Shown piece by piece: positions 39,391 through 39,470 of a stretch of DNA of 39,470 nucleotides (its first letter is position 1; every line of letters starts with the position of its first letter). The notes below the pieces were generated by a model. That model saw only the letters and a program-made list of their open reading frames with translations, had not been told where the DNA came from and ran no database searches. This stretch comes from Rhizobiaceae bacterium (GTDB lineage Bacteria > Pseudomonadota > Alphaproteobacteria > Rhizobiales > Rhizobiaceae): the NCBI GenBank assembly GCA_019635715.1, contig JAHBYY010000042.1, positions 1 through 39,470 of the forward strand. Reading direction: 5' to 3'. Made by a program: the position numbers and the translations under genes.

Positions 39391-39470
39391 GCTTCGCCCT
39401 GGTACCGCGCTCCGCCGGCTATACCGTCCTGCTGGTGGCGCTGGCCTCGTTCGGCCCGCTGTCGATGAGC
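39387..39470 (+). CDS. Partial Bcr/CflA-type MFS transporter, 5' end only
   Basis: The window ends 28 codons into this gene. GTG 39387 overlaps the previous stop. The peptide reads MSFALVPRSAGYTVLLVALASF then GPLSMS, a first membrane helix with the GPLS start of the TDMYLPALP region that marks Bcr/CflA multidrug transporters. Too little is present for certainty. Confidence 0.55.
   Translation, partial: MSFALVPRSAGYTVLLVALASFGPLSMS

Noticed and set aside
1-39470. tRNA, rRNA, CRISPR, transposase or prophage genes
   Set aside because: None seen on reading both strands; no CCA-ended cloverleaf, regular spaced repeat or integrase motif was recognised. A dedicated tRNA scan would be needed to exclude tRNAs fully.

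Overview
The window is GC-rich chromosomal DNA of an alphaproteobacterium, most likely a member of Hyphomicrobiales (Rhizobiales) near Mesorhizobium/Phyllobacteriaceae. The evidence is a core block in the order known from rhizobia (folA, hflK-hflC-DUF2065-degP, serB/miaA, ilvB...ilvH), high-GC codon use, and the small 'CTCCCCGT...ACGGGGAG' intergenic hairpins common in that order. The genus is inferred from protein flavour and synteny recalled from memory; no search was run.

Layout. 0.1-8.4 kb is core: a DUF4424 protein overlapping dihydrofolate reductase; the membrane-protease regulators HflK/HflC with a DUF2065 membrane protein and the periplasmic protease DegP; then, on the other strand, a GNAT acetyltransferase and SerB, with MiaA divergent and its start touching that of serB. 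8.4-21 kb is an accessory block sitting between miaA and ilvB. It holds a membrane diguanylate cyclase, a HerA-like ATPase, a LysR regulator divergent from an Fe(II)/2-oxoglutarate oxygenase plus HD-type diiron oxygenase pair that looks like TmpA/TmpB (2-trimethylaminoethylphosphonate breakdown to glycine betaine and phosphate), a flavin monooxygenase with an NTF2-like front domain, a cysteine hydrolase with a GYD protein, and a VOC protein followed by a Tat-exported GMC dehydrogenase pair.

21-24.7 kb is the acetolactate synthase operon. It has a likely 17-codon branched-chain leader peptide (I-L-V-V-x-V), hairpins and an intrinsic terminator ahead of ilvB. Between ilvB and ilvH lies a complete AbrB-type antitoxin/PIN toxin pair with its own operator-like repeats, and the toxin stop overlaps the ilvH start. 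This interrupted operon is the most unusual structure in the window.

24.8-28.1 kb carries a LysE-type exporter behind a perfect 10-bp-arm palindrome, a cobalt-type nitrile hydratase (alpha, beta, accessory protein) and a second toxin-antitoxin pair (VapB/VapC). 28.1-39.5 kb has a RecD-like helicase, the Kup potassium transporter, a divergent quinone reductase/HxlR regulator/flavin monooxygenase cluster, a secreted-effector-like M91 zinc peptidase, a TetR regulator with a perfect palindromic operator, two coupled hotdog thioesterases, a MetE-like methyltransferase, a transglutaminase-like protein and the first 28 codons of a Bcr/CflA-type transporter.

Repeats lie mainly at gene 3' ends: seven GC-rich hairpin clusters, plus two copies of a roughly 150-bp element with terminal inverted repeats, one directly after the nitrile hydratase genes and one reaching into the stop codon of the lysR gene. 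I saw no rRNA, tRNA, CRISPR array, transposase or prophage gene.
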